From contig OX375881.1 of assembly GCA_947359465.1 (NCBI GenBank), positions 29,987,742-30,051,741 of the forward strand: a stretch of DNA of 64,000 nt, written 5' to 3'. A program made the position numbers and the translations under genes. Positions 54,655 to 64,000 of the stretch are shown piece after piece. The notes under the pieces were generated by a model, which worked only from the letters and a program-made list of their open reading frames with translations, made no database searches and was not told the origin of the DNA. The stretch comes from Metellina segmentata (Eukaryota > Arthropoda > Arachnida > Araneae > Tetragnathidae). How positions within the stretch are numbered: the first letter of the stretch is position 1; every line of letters begins with the position of its first letter.

Positions 54655-55600
54655 GGGACCACTGTGGCTCAGTAGGATTGTTAACTGCCCTAACCATTTG
54701 TGAGTTGTAGAAACTCAAATTCTTGCTCTGTGTTCAGATCTGAACTCATTGCTATCGAGAGAGGCCTGAGCTTTGCTGAGAACATTGTGGAATCTGACTT
54801 TGTGGATACTTGGATCTTAACAGACAGTCGATCCTCAGTTCAACATCTAAGTAACTGGACAAATGTTGGGGACAGGGCTGACATTTCCATCCTGAACCTA
54901 ATTTCTAGACTTTTATTCAATTCCGAGGTGCACATCCAATGGATTCCCTCCAATGTCGGTATAAGTGGCAACAAGATCGCGGATTCCCTGGCAAAGGCTG
55001 CTTCCTTAGAGACTCTCCAATCAGACATGAGTTGTACTTATAGTGAAGCGTTCTTAGAGTGCAGGAAGACATCTAAAGCTCTGGAATGTCCCTCCAGTAC
55101 ATGACTGGTACTCGAGAAGTCGTACTGGAGAAGCCCTACTCTTTGAGGGCCATAGAAGTCAGCAGACTTGTATTTCACGTTTTGTCAGTGGACACTTGAG
55201 GAGTCTCTCCTACAAGGAGGGCCAGAAGGTTTTCAGGATTTGTACCAAGTGCGGAGCTGATCGGCTTCGCCAGCTCATATTTTAAAATGTATTGATTTTA
55301 CAATGTACAAGGTTTTTTCGGAACCTCTACTTTTCTTGGACTTTTGGGGGGTTTATGGACTCGTGGACTTGGTCTAATTTAAGAGACCATCTCGGGGATT
55401 AGTAACAACAACAACAGACGGCGCAGGGTTCGCTTCCTGTCAAGTCTGACTCAAAACATGGGTGTATTTATCTTTTCTGTGTCAGTAAAACTTTCATTTG
55501 TGTGCTTGTTTATTTCTTTATGTCTGTCTGTCTAGTGTTTGGGATCAGTTTGGTCAAATATGGCCCTTGCTCCATAAAATTAAAATTTAACCAACCAACT
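54655..55600 (+). repeat. SINE-B split by a LINE fragment
   Basis: The head part GGGACCACTGTGGCTCAGTA...GTGAGTTGTAG lies at 54655-54719. The remainder, GGCGCAGGGTTCGCTTCC, GTGTATTTATCTTTTCTGTG, GTTTGGGATCAGTTTGGTC, AAATATGGCCC and AACCAACC, lies at about 55425-55600. The LINE occupies the gap. A target-site duplication is not clear. Confidence 0.75.
54720..55415 (+). pseudogene. LINE remnant with RNase H domain
   Basis: The open part (to 55104) reads CSVFRSELIAIERGLSFAEN, TWILTDSRSSVQHLSNW and VHIQWIPSNVGISGNKIADS. These are the RNase H motifs of I/Jockey-like LINEs: catalytic Glu of SEL, Asp of TDS, a final Asp in IADS; the usual His of SHVG is Asn. After frameshifts it continues SGHLRSLSYKEGQKVFRICT and ends LLFLDFWGVYGLVDLV, then a CAACAACAAC tail. 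The reverse transcriptase is missing (5' truncation). Confidence 0.85.
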
Positions 55601-56149
55601 CTTTCAATTTGCAGTAAAAAATATTCCAATTTATAAGACAAATAGAGGTGTGAGAAGAATATTTTTTCAAGCACAGCAAATATTTCGAGTTATTAAATGC
55701 TACTCGGGTGATACTTTAAAATTATTTACTGTGAGGTTCTTAGAGGCTAACGATTAAATTTAGGTGGAGGTATTTATAGGTCAAAAGAATTTAGGAGTTA
55801 GGAAATATTCTGAATGGAAAAACTGACTGGATTTGAACAGGTTGCTTCAGTTCAAACTCCCTAGAGACCACAAATTGCTCGATACCAGGCGTCACAGTGC
55901 TATAGGGCTGATTCCTTGATGTGGAGATGAGTTGTGGTGGTACTACAGAGATTCTGGTTTGCTTCCATGCCACATATCCAGAAGTCATAGCAGTGAATAA
56001 TCATTCGACATAAATATTTTAAGAACAGGCCGCGTGGTAGTGAGTGGTGGGTGAAGTCTGGTGTGAAGATGAGGCGCTTCACACACACCTTGGCAAAAAC
56101 CTAAATATCCTGGGGGAGTTCATAGGTCTGTATGTCAACTCTCAACAAA
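55601..56149. other. Gene-free DNA
   Basis: No gene recognised. Confidence 0.45.
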
Positions 56150-56275
56150 AACGTGTCATCTGACCGTGATTCAAAATTGCGAGGATCCGAGGAATATTCA
56201 TCGGTATTGCTAACAGACCGTCGTCAATAATCCGTTGCGTTGCTCCAGTGCGACGTAAATTCAACTACATAACTA
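56150..56275 (+). repeat. SINE-A 3' fragment
   Basis: GTCATCTGACCGTGATTC, AAAATTGCGAGG, AGACCGTCGTCAATAATCC and GTTGCTCCAGTGCGACG followed by AATTCAACTAC. Confidence 0.75.
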
Positions 56276-56584
56276 TTAATATATTCCACAAGAATCATTT
56301 ACGATAAAGTGGTCTGAGAGTTTGGAGAGAGGAATGCCAGCTCAGATGTCAGAAAAGATCCGAAGATAACGCATTGCAATTTTATACTACGTTCAGGGGA
56401 GGAGGCACCCCTCTTCAAAGCCTCGTGGATGGATTTATCCCGTTCTAAATGTACAAGATTTGCCTTGGGATAAAAATAATTACCAGAATTCCAGGAACTG
56501 ACCTTATGTCAAAACCAACCTCACTTTTGCGTGTCAGTAACCATTGTCTTCACAAGATACTCTAGTGATCTTTTCTTTTTGCAT

Positions 56585-56702
56585 GAAGACTCGTCATCTG
56601 ACCGTGGTTCAAAATTACATTTTGTCCTCGATCTTTCCCTTGATCCCGGACCGTCGTTAATAGCCCGTTGCTCCATTGCTACGATAGTTAACTGCCTACC
56701 TA
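56585..56702 (+). repeat. SINE-A 3' fragment
   Basis: CTCGTCATCTGACCGTGG, TTCAAAATTAC, CTCGATCTTTCCCTTGATCC, GGACCGTCGTTAATAGCCC and AACTGCCTACC. Another partial SINE-A body at 56320-56400 is more degraded. Confidence 0.75.
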
Positions 56703-56705
56703 TTC

Positions 56706-57270
56706 GCATGGAGTTTACTGTCCTTAGCGAACACAGGGATCATGCTCCCTGGATTCCCAAGAGATCTTTTTCATCTTTCATCCCACTGCTCTGTTCTCCA
56801 ATCCAGACTCTCCAACTGTTACGGAATTTCCGTAGTTGCTACGGAAATTAGGTAAAAGCTACGGAGCTACAGATGTATAGTGAAAAACTACGGATCTCGT
56901 ACAAAAAAACGCCGAAAATAATCTGAAATAATATAAAAGTGAATATGGAAGTTTGTTACGATGTCAAACTAAGCAATGAATACTTAAAAAAAAAAGAAAA
57001 AAGTGCTTACTATTCAATGCAAAAATAAAATTTTTTAGATGAGATGTTAATAAATAGGCGTGTGACTTTTAAAATATGATTCATTCACTTATATATTTAG
57101 TCCATTATTTTCTTAAATAATTTTGAATATTGTTTAAAAATATTTGTTTTAATTAGGTATTCAATAATTTTATTATTTAGTAACTTTTTATTAATTTTAA
57201 TATTTAATCAGTAATTTATTGATACTATGTAATATGTCGGTAAGAAGTGCTACTGATGTCTGGGTTACCA
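56706..57270. other. Gene-free DNA with CTACGGA motifs
   Basis: 56706-56780 resembles the end of 16335-16430 (unclassified repeat). CTACGGA or its complement recurs several times at 56818-56910, including the palindrome ACGGAATTTCCGT. The remainder is A/T-rich. Confidence 0.45.
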
Positions 57271-57280
57271 AAGTTGGAGA

Positions 57281-57600
57281 GGCCGACCAACCGGTATAGT
57301 GGTTAAGGTGTTAGCCTCTAAATCTGAAGGTTCCTGGTTCGAATCCGGGTCCGGGCATGGATGTTTGTAAACGTATGGTGTAGAGGCGGCTGGTGCACCT
57401 TAAATCTGTCGTGGCCGAAAGTCCTCACGTTGGGTTGGCGTGGAAGTTTGGAGAGTGGGGTGCCAGCTCAGGTGTTGCTTCGTCATCTGACCGTGGTTCA
57501 AAATTACGAGGTGTTGTCCTCTGATCTTTCACTTTTGGACTGATCACAGAAAGTCACCGACAGCCTTTTTGCATTGCCCCAATGCGACGCTGATCCAACA
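57281..57600 (+). repeat. SINE-A, head 1, near full length
   Basis: GGCCGACCAACCGGTATAGTG, then B-box GGTTCGAATCCGGGTC, CGTATGGTGTAGAGGCGGC, GTCGTGGCCGAAAGTCC and TTGGGTTGGCGTGGAAG, with a degraded 3' end from about 57530. It is the clearest example in the window of head 1 joined to body alpha. Confidence 0.9.
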
Positions 57601-57630
57601 CAACTTGCTCACCTCTGACTTTTTTTCATG

Positions 57631-57962
57631 GGCCGCGGTAGCTCGGTTGGAAGGGAAACGGACTAGCAATCGAAAAGTTGCGAGTTTGAATCGCACCAAA
57701 GACCGTCATGTGCAAAGGAGAATGGTGCGTGTAAAATTTGCCGTTTGTCTTAAATTTGCAAATGTTATGGTGTTGTTGAAGTTGAGAGAGAGAGAGAGAG
57801 AGAGAGTAGGGGGGGGGGAAGACAGCTCAGGTGTGACCTCGTCATTGCACCATGGTTCAAAATTAACGTGATGGTGTCCTCGGATCTCTCCTTTCGTGTT
57901 TGATTCCTGACCGTCGCCAATAGATCATTGCTTTGTCCAATGGAACGTTAAATAAACTACCA
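57631..57962 (+). repeat. SINE-A2: head 2 joined to the SINE-A body
   Basis: The head GGGCCGCGGTAGCTCGGTTG and B-box GCGAGTTTGAATCG are followed by AAAGACCGTCATG. A degraded body with a (GA)n and G-run at 57782-57820 replaces the GGAGAGTGGGG block. The end is AACGTTAAATAAACTACC with AACCAACC. Confidence 0.82.
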
Positions 57963-58025
57963 ACCAACCTGGTCAGTTTTCGTTTAACAACGAGGTATCT
58001 CATGCATCCTGGTCTGGTCAGTTTT

Positions 58026-58095
58026 CAAAAGGATGAGATGCCTCATCGTGACAAACACTAGGATGGTTGTCACGATGAGGCATCTCATCCTTTTG
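58026..58095. repeat. Perfect 29-bp-stem hairpin
   Basis: 58026-58054 (CAAAAGGATGAGATGCCTC...) is an exact reverse complement of 58067-58095, with a 12-nt loop, ACACTAGGATGG. It lies in an ATATCTCGTC-family relic (CTGGTCAGTTTTC, GAGGTATCTCATGC). Such perfection amid decayed flanks suggests a recent inverted duplication. Confidence 0.92.
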
Positions 58096-58189
58096 TTATA
58101 TAACATTTTGAGAAGTAATCTGGATGTGGAAGGAGGTACCAGAGTTACCGACCAGTTGCTACAGTGCGACGTTAATTAAAAATACCTAC

Positions 58190-59705
58190 CTAATCTTTTC
58201 CTTCTGGATCGATCCTGAACTGTCGTCATTAGTTCGTTGTGATGCTGCAGTCCGGCGAAAATTCCACTACCTTCACATTAACCTACATTAACAGAAAAAC
58301 AGCAGAATTGAAAGCAGCAAATTTAGCAGTCCGACGTAAATTCCACTCCCTTCACATTATCGTATCTCAACAGCAAATAAGCAGAATTGAAAGCCAGCAA
58401 ATTTAGCAGTCCGACGTAAATTCCACTCCCTTCACATTATCGTATCTCAACAGCAAATAAGCAGAATTGAAAGCCAGCAAATTTAGCAGTCCGACGTAAA
58501 TTCCACTCCCTTCACATTATCGTATCTCAACAGCAAATAAGCAGAATTGAAAGCCAGCAAATTTAGCAGTCCGACGTAAATTCCACTCCCTTCACATTAT
58601 CGTATCTCAACAGCAAATAAGCAGAATTGAAAGCCAGCAAATTTAGCAGTCCGACGTAAATTCCACTCCCTTCACATTATCGTATCTCAACAGCAAATAA
58701 GCAGAATTGAAAGCCAGCAAATTTAGCAGTCCGACGTAAATTCCACTCCCTTCACATTATCGTATCTCAACAGCAAATAAGCAGAATTGAAAGCCAGCAA
58801 ATTTAGCAGTCCGACGTAAATTCCACTCCCTTCACATTATCGTATCTCAACAGCAAATAAGCAGAATTGAAAGCCAGCAAATTTAGCAGTCAGACGTAAA
58901 TTCCACTCCGTTCATATTAACGTATCTCCACAGCAAAGCAGCAGAATTGATAGAAGCAAACTTAGCAGTCCGACGTAAATTCCACTCGTTTCACACTAAC
59001 GTATCTCAACAGCAAAGCAACAGAATTGTAAGCAGCAAACTTAGCAGATCGACGTAAATTCCACTCCCTTCACATTAACGTATCTCAACAGAAAAACAGA
59101 AGAATTGAAAGCAGCAAACGTAGCAGTTCGACATAAATTCCACTCCCTGCACATTAATATATCTCAACAGCAAAGCAGTAGAATTGATAGAAGCAAACTC
59201 AGCAGTTTGACGTGAATTCCACTTCTTTCACCTTAGCGTATTTCAACAACAAAACAGCAGAATTGAAAGCAGCAGTTTGACGTAAATTCTACTCCGTTTA
59301 CATTAGCGTATTTCAACAACAAAGCAGCAAACATAGCAGTAAGACGTAAATTCCTCTCCCTTCACATTAACGTATCTCAACAGCAAAGCAGCAGAATTGA
59401 AAGCAGCAAAATTTGCTGTCCGACGTAAATTTCATTCCCTGCACATTAACATATCTCAACAGCAAAGCAGCAGGATTGAAAGCAGCAAACCGTTCATATT
59501 AACGTATCTCAACAGCACAGCAGTAGAATTGAAAGCAGCAAACTTAGCAGTTTGACGTAAATTCCACTCCGTTCACATTAGCGTATTTCAACAACAAAGG
59601 AGCAGAATTGAAAGCAGCAAACTTAGTAGTCCGAAGTCAATTCCTCTCACTTCACATTAACGTATCTCATTAGTAAAGCAGCAGAATTGAAAGCAGCAAA
59701 CTCAA
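58190..59705 (+). repeat. 80-bp satellite array, about 18 units
   Basis: The unit is GCAGTCCGACGTAAATTCC, ACTCCCTTCACATTATCG, TATCTCAACAGCAAATAAGC, AGAATTGAAAGCCAGCAAAT, TTA. Starts are exactly 80 bp apart through about 58310-58880, where eight units are nearly identical. Later units are diverged, with indels. The first unit is continuous with a SINE-A 3' end (CTGTCGTCATTAGTTCGTTG, TGATGCTGCAGTCCGGCG). Confidence 0.95.
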
Positions 59706-60300
59706 GTGAATATATTGATGTCTAGGTATCGCGTTTACCCACATAAAAATCTCGAGTGTCCCAGTCTTTCCAAAGACTGGGCGACCTCTTTCTCGAGTCG
59801 CACAATTTCACCCTCGCCCCCAGCCCATGCAAAAATCAATCGCAACTTTAAACCCTCTCGACACTGTAATTTTTTTGCCATCATTACTCCCTTCTCTTTC
59901 TCCGGCTGTCAGTGGTCTCTTTCATTACCCATTCCAAACATTTCCACCCGCTTCTTCACACACACTTTCGCAAAAGCACGCCGGAATCGTGATATTTCAA
60001 TATATTTACTCAGTAGATGCAGAGTGGTTGTTCACACATTTTGAGGGAGAATTTTCTCCTCTCTCTTAAAAATGTTGCCTTTCTTTTTAATTCCAGCTCT
60101 CCCCCTTTCAAACAAAAGAGTGAAAGTGAATGGGGGTGGAGTTGGCAGAGGGGGGGGGAGAGTGCGGTGAAGGGGTTAATGGAAAAGGAGAACACTTACG
60201 AGCGGGACGAGTATCTGCTGCAGGCGAAGAAAGTTGAAATGGTCGTTTAGGAAGAATAGATATTGTGTCATATAACAATGAAATTCGTTTTATAACTGAA
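59706..60300. other. Non-repetitive island with a perfect hairpin
   Basis: 59760-59781 is CCCAGTCTTT-CC-AAAGACTGGG, a perfect hairpin, inside flanking CTCGAG sites. Then follow pyrimidine-rich and G-rich blocks (GGGGGTGGAGTTGG near 60131). Frames of 61-112 codons overlap on both strands without domains. It resembles other islands and is a candidate regulatory segment. Confidence 0.4.
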
Positions 60301-61077
60301 TTTCTCTTGTGTAGGTTTCTGTGAAGGAAATATGTACTTAAATTCCTCCATTGAGTTTAAGTCATATGTCACCTGTGGAGCGATCCAGTCCCCCCCCCCC
60401 CAAGGTATAACAGATGTAGTACTGGCCGTTGTCTAATTTGTTCTTGTTACGATCATGGTACAACTGCTGTTCCGGCCGTAGTCTAAAGGTTAAGGGTGAA
60501 TTTGCAGCCGCTGTTAAAGCTCAATTTGACTGCCTACTGATAGTTATTGTTCTTCATGCATCAACATGTTTATGGAATTTGTCACATACGCTTGAACATT
60601 TTGTGTACAATGTCCTGTAGTTCATCCCCATTGGAGACTGAAAGTTGTGCGCTCCGGTCTAAACAAAATTTTTGTAACAAAAACAAATTGAGGGCAGTGC
60701 GACAAAACAAATCACCATTCCTTTGCGGTGTAGTAGCTGACTCTTTTAAAACTACTTACATGAAAAGTGAATCGGCTCTCAATTGCCCAGAAAGACATAT
60801 TGCAGATAAACCGATGAAAACCTTTAGTCAAATCGGTAGTAACAAATGCGAAGCCTTCAATATACAGACTAATAAATATTTAAAACTTTAGAAAAGATAA
60901 TCAATGATTATTTCGTGGGAACAAGACGTCCATCATCATCATGTTAGAAATTTGTCACCAGAAGAAAAGGACAATTTAAATATCTTCTAGTGGAATAGTG
61001 GTTGCCAAATACACTACCCTAAAATAATGGACCGGACAGCAAGATGTGTTGGTATAAAAGAAAGTATACATGCTTTA
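60301..61077. other. Gene-free DNA
   Basis: A 114-codon frame at 60547-60891 is not recognised; a C-run sits near 60393. No repeat family named. Confidence 0.4.
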
Positions 61078-61460
61078 TTAGAGGAATGGTCCCCCACGTG
61101 CTGCAGTTACACTCGCAACCCTTCTGGGCATACTTTCAACAAGGTTTTGATACACAGCTATGGATATTTGTGTCCATTCCTGCTTCAAGAATGTCGCCAG
61201 CTCAGCTGTAGATCTAGGACGTGGTTCCCTGGTTCGTAAGCGTCGCTCTAACGCGTCTTACAAACGTTGTATGGGGTTTAGGTCGGGACTCTGAGCAGGC
61301 CAGGGAAGACGTTTTACATCCGTATCTCGATACCACTGCTTGACAGAGACTGGAACATGAATTTGAGCGTTGTCATTCTGGAAGTAACATTCGTTCATTC
61401 TATAAAATTACCAGAGGGTGGGAAGAACCGGATAGTCCAAAATGTCCAGGTAGGCGTCGG
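61078..61460 (-). pseudogene. Tc1-type transposase C-terminal fragment
   Basis: The minus strand reads DADAYLDILDYPVLPTLW, stop, MNECYFQNDNAQIHVPVSV (second Asp), then RLPWPAQSPDLNPIQRL with Gln where the catalytic Glu should be. A stop follows, then RRLRTREPRPRSTAELATFL, and the end SMPRRVASVTAARGGPFL with its stop at 61078-61080. It is a different Tc1 lineage from 3156-4191. Two in-frame stops and the lost Glu make it dead. Confidence 0.85.
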
Positions 61461-61719
61461 CGTCCAAACCACCAAACAAGAAGCCGGATTTTATGCAAAT
61501 CCGCTGGCGCCCGGTCCATTAGGGTAGCGTATCACTTTTATGACAAAACTTTTCCAGGCCTCGTTTTCAGGTGTGGAAGTACTAGCATCAGTTATAAGTG
61601 TTCTTGACAACGTAAAAATTAGTATAGGTACTCTCATGTTGAACTTGAAAATAGAAATCGGAGATTGGATCACTTTTGCTTTTTTGGAATCACACCTATG
61701 AGAAAATTCCCGAGTGGTG
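61461..61719. other. Unclassified spacer
   Basis: No gene recognised; part of a 119-codon minus-strand frame (61491-61850) that overlaps the SINE and has no domain. Confidence 0.4.
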
Positions 61720-61903
61720 GAGCCACGGTAGTTCGAAGAACAACAGGTTAGCAACATCAGTTGCGAGTTCGAAACTAGGTCCAGCCAAAGACCACCGTGA
61801 ACACGGAGGCTGGTGCACGTCAGATCTGTCGTGTATTCAAATGTCCTCATGTTGGCATGTTGTGGAAGTTTAGAGAGTAGGGTGCCAGCTCAGGTGTTTC
61901 GGC
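61720..61903 (+). repeat. SINE-A2, 3'-truncated at the satellite border
   Basis: The head GTGGAGCCACGGTAGTTCG, B-box-like GCGAGTTCGAAAC, CAAAGACCACCGTG and GGAGGCTGGTGCACGTC lead into the SINE-A body, which breaks off after GGTGCCAGCTCAGGTGTTTC, where the 229-bp satellite begins. Confidence 0.82.
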
Positions 61904-61904
61904 C

Positions 61905-63418
61905 ATCCCCAGTTCCCCATATTTTGCTATACTACTTCTTTTGTCAGTCTTCTTTATCCATGTACCAAAGAATTTCAATCTCTAATCATTAGATCTATCA
62001 ATTCAACAACACAGAAGCATTGACCAGTGCATTGACTGCATCAAAATTGTGTAGCAAACCTTTTTCGATTGTCAGTATACTGGTCAGCGCTGCAGTGTTG
62101 TGAAATTCCTAGATATGGAATTTCAGTCATCCTCAGTTCTCCATGAGACGTTTTACACTCAAGCCTTCTTTCTCCATATACCAAAGGATTTCAATTCACG
62201 ATTCGTGCGACTCATACCTAGTAATTTAACAACACCGAATCATTGACAAGTACATTGTCTGCAGCAAACGTTGAGGAGATAACCTCTCTTTTCCTACAGA
62301 AATATACACTGGTCAACGCTGCAGTGTTGTCAAAATTGTTTAGATATGGAATCTCGGTCATCCGCAGTTCTCCATGAGACGTTTTACACTCAATTCTTCC
62401 TTCCACATATACCAAAGGATTTCAATTCACGATTCGTGCGACTCATACCTAGTAATTTAACACCACCGAATCATTGACAGCAGCAAAGGGTGAGGAGATA
62501 ATCTCTCTTTTTCTCCAGAAATATACACTGGTCAACGCTGCAGTGTTGTCAAATTGTTAGGTATGGAATCTCAGTCATCCTCAGTTCTCCATGAGACGTT
62601 TTACACTCAATTCTTCCTTCCACATATACCAAAGGATTTCAATTCACGATTCGTGCGACTCATACCTAGTAATTTAACAACACCGAATCATTAACCAGTA
62701 CATTGTCTGCAATAAACGTTGATGAAATAACCTATGTTTTTCTACAGAAATATACACTGGTCAACGCTGCAGTGTTGTCAAATTGTTTAGATATGGAACC
62801 TCGGTCATTCTCAGTTCTCCTTGCTGCGTTTTACACTCAATCCTTCTTTCCCCATATACCAAAGGATTTCAATCACGATTCATTTGACTCGTACCTAGCA
62901 ATTTAACCCCACCGAATCATTGACAAGTACATTGACAGCAGCAAAGGGTGAGGAGATAATCTCTCTTTTTCTCCAGAAATATACACTGGTCAACGCTGCA
63001 GTGTTGTCAAATTGTTAGGTATGGAATCTCAGTCATCCTCAGTTCTCCATGAGACGTTTTACACTCAATTCTTCCTTCCACATATACCAAAGGATTTCAA
63101 TTCACGATTCGTGCGACTCATACCTAGTAATTTAACAACACCGAATCATTAACCAGTACATTGTCTGCAATAAACGTTGATGAAATAACCTATGTTTTTC
63201 TACAGAAATATACACTGGTCAACGCTACAGTGTTGTCAAATTGTTTAGATATGGAACCTCGGTCATCCTCAGTTCTCCTTGCTGCGTTTTACACTCAATC
63301 CTTCTTTCCCCATATACCAAAGGATTTCAATCACGATTCATTTGACTCGTACCTAGCAATTTAACCCCACCGAAGCATTGACCAGTACATTGACTGCAGC
63401 AAAGGGTGAGGAGCCAAC
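61905..63418 (+). repeat. 229-bp satellite with 458-bp dimer
   Basis: ACTGGTCAACGCTGCAGTG marks units at about 62089, 62318, 62537, 62766, 62995 and 63224, mostly 229 bp apart (one is 219). The last four units form two nearly identical 458-bp dimers. As a result the same 67-codon frame (MSAINVDEITYVFLQKYTLV...) appears at 62703-62906 and 63161-63364. The period is not a multiple of three, so the array is non-coding. Confidence 0.93.
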
Positions 63419-64000
63419 CTCCAATCGACTGTTTGTTTTCTTCGACGTTATAAATGCGACGCTTCCACGCACCCTCCGACGTATTTACCCCACGAGTCTC
63501 GGGCATAGAGCAATTTGAGCATCGGAGGGCAATAAATATCGACGGAAATTATTGTTTCGAATTTCTGCGCGCGCACTCTCTTGTACCGGCAACACGAGAA
63601 AGCGTGAGCGATTGAAATTAGGGGAGAACGATTTTCGTTTCGAATGGAATATTGGAAGAGAGGGGTGGTGGTGGCCTGATCAGAGGCTGTCTCGCTCTCC
63701 CTCCTTGTGTCCTTGTTATTGATTGCGTATTTAAGTAATTTCGGAGAAACATGAGTTTCGATCTGAGCAAATTGGAATGGTGTGTTATTTCCAGGCGACG
63801 GAAACCGGCCACTTTCGGAATCAAAATTACTTTCACTCGATTGGGAATGCCGGAGGGATCGTTCTTTTAAATTGTCTTTTGCGGGTAATTCAAGGGTATT
63901 TTTTGTAATTAACACTGCCATAAGCCATCATTTGTTACCGCCTGAATAAACAAGCGTGCAGTTTCTATGGAATAAGGAATCGCTATTTTATTGTCAAGTA
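63419..64000. other. Non-repetitive island at the window edge with a 157-codon frame
   Basis: Higher-complexity DNA with GCGCGCGCAC, GGCAATAAATATCGAC and CGACGTTATAAATGCG motifs. A minus-strand frame of 157 codons (63448-63921) begins MAVLITKNTLEL. It has no domain, signal peptide or low-complexity support that I recognise. It may be a chance frame in a regulatory segment or a real exon cut off at the edge. Confidence 0.35.

Noticed and set aside
54700..55104. The 134-codon frame starting MSCRNSNS as an independent RNase H gene
   Set aside because: The start lies in the SINE-B head and the protein lacks the LINE reverse transcriptase. The frame is a fortuitous fusion of SINE sequence and a 5'-truncated LINE.
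57281..57356. tRNA gene suggested by A-box and B-box motifs in SINE heads
   Set aside because: The heads cannot form a complete cloverleaf and run directly into the SINE body. They are SINE promoters, not tRNA genes. The same applies to the heads at 7822, 21434, 36924 and 40282.
62703..63364. Two nearly identical 67-codon frames as a tandem gene family
   Set aside because: They are the same position in two copies of a 458-bp satellite dimer. The 229-bp period breaks the frame between units.

Overview
The window is eukaryotic, repeat-rich and AT-rich. It most likely comes from an arthropod and, by the look of its LINE, Tc1/mariner and SINE families, from a spider of the orb-weaver kind. That assignment is recognition of repeat style, not a database match. 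I find no convincing host protein-coding exon. The only firm host gene is a tRNA-Leu(UAA) at 33429-33511 (minus strand). The only intact protein-coding gene is a transposase of 347 codons (34483-35526, minus strand) inside a complete DD41D Tc1/mariner element.

Layout. 1-9.4 kb: a three-level nest (hAT MITE inside an inverted-repeat element inside a Tc1 element at 1071-4329), a fold-back derivative of a DD41D element with a SINE in its terminal repeat (7183-8189), a Harbinger-type MITE (8430-8879) and a TTAA-flanked element (8982-9229). 9.4-17 kb: mostly anonymous AT-rich DNA with SINE and LINE remnants. 17.2-22.5 kb: a gene-free island, a local triplication carrying an 80-bp tandem array, and a 227-bp satellite interrupted by a SINE. 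23-26.9 kb: decayed repeats, a second Harbinger MITE and another non-repetitive island. 26.95-31.56 kb: a satellite of about 40 units of 115 bp. 33.4-36.8 kb: the tRNA gene, the intact DD41D element and a broken Tc1. 36.9-40.6 kb: a cluster of nested SINEs with readable target-site duplications. 41.1-42.3 kb: a 45-bp palindrome-bearing array. 43-49 kb: more nested SINEs and a truncated LINE, then a polypurine tract. 49-53.7 kb: anonymous DNA. 53734-54378: a short Helitron with readable ends. 54.6-61.9 kb: a LINE inside a SINE, further SINEs, and an 80-bp satellite that appears to have grown from a SINE tail. 61.9-63.4 kb: a 229-bp satellite. The window ends in a non-repetitive island.

The main biological theme is modular, nested retroposition. 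At least two tRNA-like heads are attached to a common SINE body, and one of those heads also occurs with a second body and a different tail. A TTAA-flanked non-autonomous element carries a variable number of 45-bp units centred on an 18-bp perfect palindrome. Family names are from sequence recognition. I could not run alignments or searches, so identities are judged by eye, and fragment edges without a target-site duplication are accurate to roughly 10-30 bp.
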